This document shows positions 60,285 through 64,000 of a stretch of 64,000 bases of DNA, in pieces; within the stretch, counting starts at the first letter, position 1, and the number at the start of each line of letters is the position of its first letter. The stretch lies in NCBI RefSeq assembly GCF_001640805.2, contig NC_066849.1, positions 24,364,250-24,428,249 on the forward strand, in the 5' to 3' direction. Under the pieces are notes generated by a model. That model searched no databases and was not told the origin of the DNA. It saw nothing but the letters and a program-made list of their open reading frames with translations. This DNA comes from Lates calcarifer (taxonomy: Eukaryota > Chordata > Actinopteri > Centropomidae). A program made the translations under genes and the position numbers.

Positions 60285-60851
60285 CTTAGGCTCCGATAGT
60301 AGCCTTTAGCCTAACATGGTTTGCTAATCAATAAATAGCTAGTTTTAACGTCAGTTAATGTTACTGCAGCCGAGCGTTATGGAAAATAGTCATGTAGGTA
60401 CCTTCTCCCACCTTACATTCCTCAGCGAAATTTGTAAAGATTAGATCTATTCAGCAGGTGTTATACATTTGTCTACATTTTTTTTATCATACTTGTCATT
60501 TTTTGTGTCAGTTTATTTAATATCTTATTTTGTGCTGTGTGCCGGGTTTTTCTTATTGTATTTATAATTTATTTAATGTCACTTGTTTACATTTGTATTT
60601 TGTGAGTAGTTAAATCTTATATATTGTGTAGGCTATTTATATTGTATTTAAAATGTATTTATTTATTTCTAATTTATTCTTTATTATATTCTTTATTATA
60701 TCTTGTTAACTTGTTTAAATAATATAAGATATAAGAAAATGTCAAAGACAAAGCTATTCAGTTTTTTGTGTGAGTGTATGTAAACTGGGAGTGGAATTTA
60801 CTGCGATGTAAGGGGGGCGCCAAATTGGATAGGGCCAGGACTGGCTACATT

Positions 60852-62147
60852 GCTAACATTAGCATTAACAGCTGCTTACTTACCAGTCTAGCAGACACAT
60901 TGTGAGTTCAGCATTAAACTTCATTCCCTTACTCACCCAGAGTTGTCCAGCGTTGGAAAGCAACAGCAATGTTTTGCTTTGAGTTCTCGTATTTCTTGGA
61001 GATATTCACATGGGAATCCTGTAATGTACAACAGATAATCACTATGAAATGATATGTTTTTAAAACTGTTTTTTAATGTTACAACTTTTTTTTTTGCTTT
61101 TGTAAAAGCTTTATCCTTTAACAAAGTAAATGAAAGCATAAATTATTCATGTGCAGATGCAGTTTTGTCACAACAAGCCCACATACAAGGTCTTCCATTC
61201 TCATTTAAGGTTCCATTTTATATTATTTCTAACTTAATTCTGACTTTTGATTATCTTAGATTTGTCTTACACCACTAATATCTCTGATAGTGGAGAAATC
61301 TGAACAGTGCAATACGCAATCAGAAAATTAAATCTTCATGGCTCCCAAATTGACAGACTAGCTAAATTTTTGTGGGATGTGACATGAAAATAAATGAGAG
61401 AAGGACTAGAGTGTGTTGTTTAGATGTCTCAGCAACCTAAAACAAAAAACACAAGCATCTAACACCAAGTATTTAAATAAAGCTTTTAGCTAAAGATCTT
61501 TGTTGTGTTTCCATCTCCTGCTCACACACATACACATCACATTTTCTTGTTACCCACACATCTTTTGAATTACAGCAATGTATCAAAAGGTCACAACACA
61601 CTCTACAAGAACAATAACAATTTAATAAAGGTTAAGTAAAAGGAAACAGAGGCAGAAACCTGAAAAATAAAATACAGCCACAAGCAGCCTTTGATAAGGT
61701 CCCAACAGTGTAGATCAACGAGAGATTGTCCTGTAAAAAGCCTGTAGGTCTTTTGTGCAACCAGCTATTGTGACCCATAGTTACAGCTTCTAGCAGCCAT
61801 AGTCATTATGGTGAGACTAAAGAAGTCAGGTGATGTAGTATACAGAGTGATAAAATCTGCATCAGGAGGAGGCTGGGATGGATAGATGGGTCGATAAAAC
61901 GCAGGATGTTCACACAGGAGACCACTATTCATCTCCTTGATTGATAGTCAATATTTTTTTTAAATCTATGATTATTCTACTACTTCAACTGTTTGTTTAT
62001 TTTTGTTATCATCACAACAAACTTCCAGTACACCTACTGCTGGTATGCTCCTATGGGTCATATCCAAGGAAAGGCACTGAGAGCCATTTGATTCTTGCTG
62101 GATTTTGACTTAAAGCAACGAAAGAAAGAAATTGATTTCTTTTGGGG

Positions 62148-62220
<73 letters not shown>

Positions 62221-63400
62221 TTTTTGTTGTTTCAAAGGTTGAATTTAAGAAAGAAACAGCTATGAGTTTATGGTTACTTTTGCACCATCTACATTTACAT
62301 TTTTTCTGAAAAGCAGAAATGTGAGAATGGTCATGTATGTTGACTTTGCTCCTACACACCTGTGGTAACTTGTCTGATTTAACCTCCTCTCAGGTGCAAC
62401 AAATTAAGAGAGACCCCACACCCTCATATTGGCTGATAAAAATGGATAAAGTACAAATGGATCAGAAGACAAGCTTATTTGAATCACACAAATGAAATCT
62501 TAGTGAAACATTAATGGCATGAGGTGGATTCTCGCAGTCATTGGTGGTCAGTTATAATGTAGCTATTTGTCAGCAGTGTGAAAACACGTACTGACTAAAA
62601 TTTTATTTTGTCAACTTTTCCTAAAGTCACCTGAAACCTGCACTACTTTTTATTGGAAAAATAACTGCTTTTATTAGGGTGAATTCATCTTCAACAGCTT
62701 GAGCAGACCTGAGCAGAGGTCTAATCGGTCAGAATTACTGAAAACACCTGTGTGGGTGTGCAGGCCCCGTTAAGATTGGAAGTTCCATTCACAGCTCAAG
62801 TTGGTTCAATTTGTAAAATGCACGCTATGCAAAAATAGCTTCTTTTAAAAAATCAAAATTGTAGATAAAACCAAACTAAATAAAACTAACAATATTTTAA
62901 ATACCACGTGTTTTCAAGATTACACAAACACTTTTTATTACATACATAACTGTTCAAGAGCTGCCTGACATCAATACAATATATTGCCCCATCAGGTCAA
63001 TTATTGAGAATGTACTTGGACTGTACAAACACATACTGTCAGTAGGTGCCACGTTCTGAATGAGAATTGGACATCAACATCTGTATGCTGCTGAATTTGG
63101 ATTAGAAGATGACAGCTATGACTTTTCAATCAATAAACTTGATCCTATAGATTTTTGTTTGACCTTTATGTGGGACACAGCATACCAAGATCGGTGCAAC
63201 TATAATGCAGAAATATTTTCTGTATAATCTATATGGGCCAGATGTTCGAATTTACAGATGAATTATGATCAACTGATGATGTGTTATGAGGCTTAAGTTC
63301 AGGCAGGAAACACAAAAAACATTCACTGTCGTCTACTACCTCCTGCACAGTGCACCACTTTAACTCTGTTCATTCATACATCTACTTCAGTGTAATTTAA
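60852..63400. other. Non-coding AT-rich stretch with CT/CA repeat
   Basis: The only clear structure is the (CT)n(CA)n at 62153-62220. A 102-codon minus frame (62051-62359) is mainly its translation and is not a gene. Otherwise unique AT-rich DNA. Confidence 0.6.
62153..62220. repeat. (CT)22(CA)12 compound microsatellite
   Basis: Forty-four bases of perfect CT followed at once by twenty-four bases of perfect CA, after a G6 run (62144-62149). The polypurine/polypyrimidine half can form triplex DNA and the CA half Z-DNA. Confidence 0.95.
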
Positions 63401-63780
63401 ACTCTGAGTTAGTTACACCACGGAAAAATGTACTATTAACCACTCAGCTAAATTTGAAGAAAAAAAAAACAGCAAATACATAAAATAAGGTTTCAAAATC
63501 TTGAAAAAATAAGGAGCTCTCTTTGCTCTGAGACAATCGGGGTGTGTCTGCTGAGGGTGCTGAAACCACGCCCACTCTAACATGGTGGCACAGTGACAGT
63601 CAACATCCTGTTGAAAAGTTGTGAAATGGTCTAACTCCACAATGCAGTAATACACAGTTTCAGAGTCTTTTCACATGTTTTCAAGAAGTATTTTTAACAT
63701 AAATATTGTTTTTAGAGACAAATTTCTGAATTTGCTTTACTCTCACTTTAAAGTGGCAACTCCGCCCTGATTCAAACAAA
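63401..63780. repeat. Possible decayed teleost interspersed repeat
   Basis: CATGTTAGAGTGGGCGTGGT and CAGCACCCTCAGCAGACACA (both on the minus strand, near 63550-63590), together with AAGTGGCAACTCCGCCCTGA (63752-63771), resemble words I associate with dispersed teleost repeats. An 80-codon minus frame crosses part of it without a domain. Ends and class are not resolved. Confidence 0.25.
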
Positions 63781-64000
63781 CCAATTCAGAAAGCCAGTCA
63801 CTAATCACTGTGCTCATTATTGCACCTGTGGCACCAGGTGCAGCTCATGACTCTGAGGCCAGCATGCTGCTATAAAGCTGATTTGTGTCTGTCATTCTTG
63901 TTCCCACGTGTGGTGGGTTGCTGTTAATGCTGTTAATAATCTTTTGGAGGCTCAGTCATTTTATATTTAAAACTTTATTCTCAATCCTCCCTGTTAGCCT
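63781..64000 (+). promoter_or_regulatory. TATA-bearing, LTR- or promoter-like end of window
   Basis: A hairpin TGCACCTG...CAGGTGCA (63821-63842, 6-base loop) is followed by TATAAAG (63871-63877) and a pyrimidine-rich stretch with CATTCTTG and CCCACGTG. The order is that of an LTR or core promoter on the + strand. The window stops before any coding sequence, so neither reading can be confirmed. Confidence 0.28.

Larger units (their letters stand above)
59833..60851 (+). mobile_element. hAT element, 1003 bp, with exact 8-bp target duplication
   Basis: The element proper is 59841-60843. GCTACATT stands directly before it (59833-59840) and directly after it (60844-60851), an exact 8-bp duplication, which is the hAT hallmark. 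The left end reads CAGAACCGGCCTGTGGCATA; the reverse complement of the right end reads CAGTCCTGGCCCTATCC. Both start CAG and share the CCTG.GC core, with small deletions, as diverged inverted repeats. Internally it holds a fragment of the transposase start (60141 onward) and then an AT-rich filler (60480-60740). At 1 kb and with a broken frame it cannot be autonomous. It is an internally deleted, old copy, probably inserted by a relative. Confidence 0.85.

Noticed and set aside
62051..62359. 102-codon minus frame rich in RE and CV pairs
   Set aside because: Translation of the (CT)n(CA)n microsatellite.
1..64000. CRISPR arrays, bacterial operons, phage or ribosomal RNA genes
   Set aside because: No regularly spaced direct repeats, no Shine-Dalgarno-led gene runs and no rRNA core sequences; the repeat content is that of a fish nuclear genome.

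Overview
The window looks like non-coding nuclear DNA of a ray-finned (teleost, perch-like) fish. It is AT-rich and dense in (CA)n, (CT)n, (AT)n and (ATT)n microsatellites. It carries several repeat families that I recognise from teleost genomes: an RTE-type LINE relic, an hAT element with an exact 8-bp target duplication, a (CA)n/AAAATGTCCT dispersed repeat, and a repeat built from ~150-bp units bearing AGGTCA half-sites. I found no complete protein-coding gene, tRNA, rRNA or CRISPR array. The longest open frame (152 codons, 56086-56544) is about what chance gives in 64 kb of AT-rich DNA, and no open frame shows a cellular domain I can name. The window is therefore best read as a gene desert or the inside of a very large intron.

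Layout. 1-13.5 kb: mostly unique sequence with possible conserved non-coding elements near 0.2-0.4, 7.4-7.7 and 12.9-13.5 kb, a teleost dispersed repeat at 4.85-5.4 kb, and one weak candidate exon on the minus strand at 7918-8010. 13.5-29 kb: unique AT-rich DNA, simple repeats, an A14-G19 homopolymer junction at 20010-20042, and enhancer-like blocks at 17.8-18.2, 22.5-23.4 and 26.8-27.1 kb. 29.4-41 kb: an LTR-like segment (29.4-29.85 kb), an isolated perfect 18-bp-stem hairpin (32.53 kb), enhancer-like blocks (33.0 and 35.2 kb), a MITE-like element (36.66-36.96 kb) and the AGGTCA repeat (40.4-40.9 kb). 43-49 kb: a dispersed repeat (43.0 kb), a large enhancer-like block (44.5-45.3 kb), the RTE relic (46.15-46.78 kb) and another dispersed repeat (48.2 kb). 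49-64 kb: large microsatellites, a 20-bp palindrome (54.22 kb), a possible Harbinger transposase relic (59.1 kb), the hAT element (59.84-60.84 kb), a CT/CA compound microsatellite (62.15 kb) and a TATA-bearing, possibly LTR-derived end (63.8 kb).

No operon or gene set is present, so there is no joint function to describe. If the enhancer-like blocks are real, they would most likely act as distant regulators of a developmental gene outside the window. That is inferred from texture (retained CpGs among clustered TAATTA, TCF and TEAD-like sites), not from any alignment. Family names for repeats come from recognition of sequence patterns and were not checked against a library.
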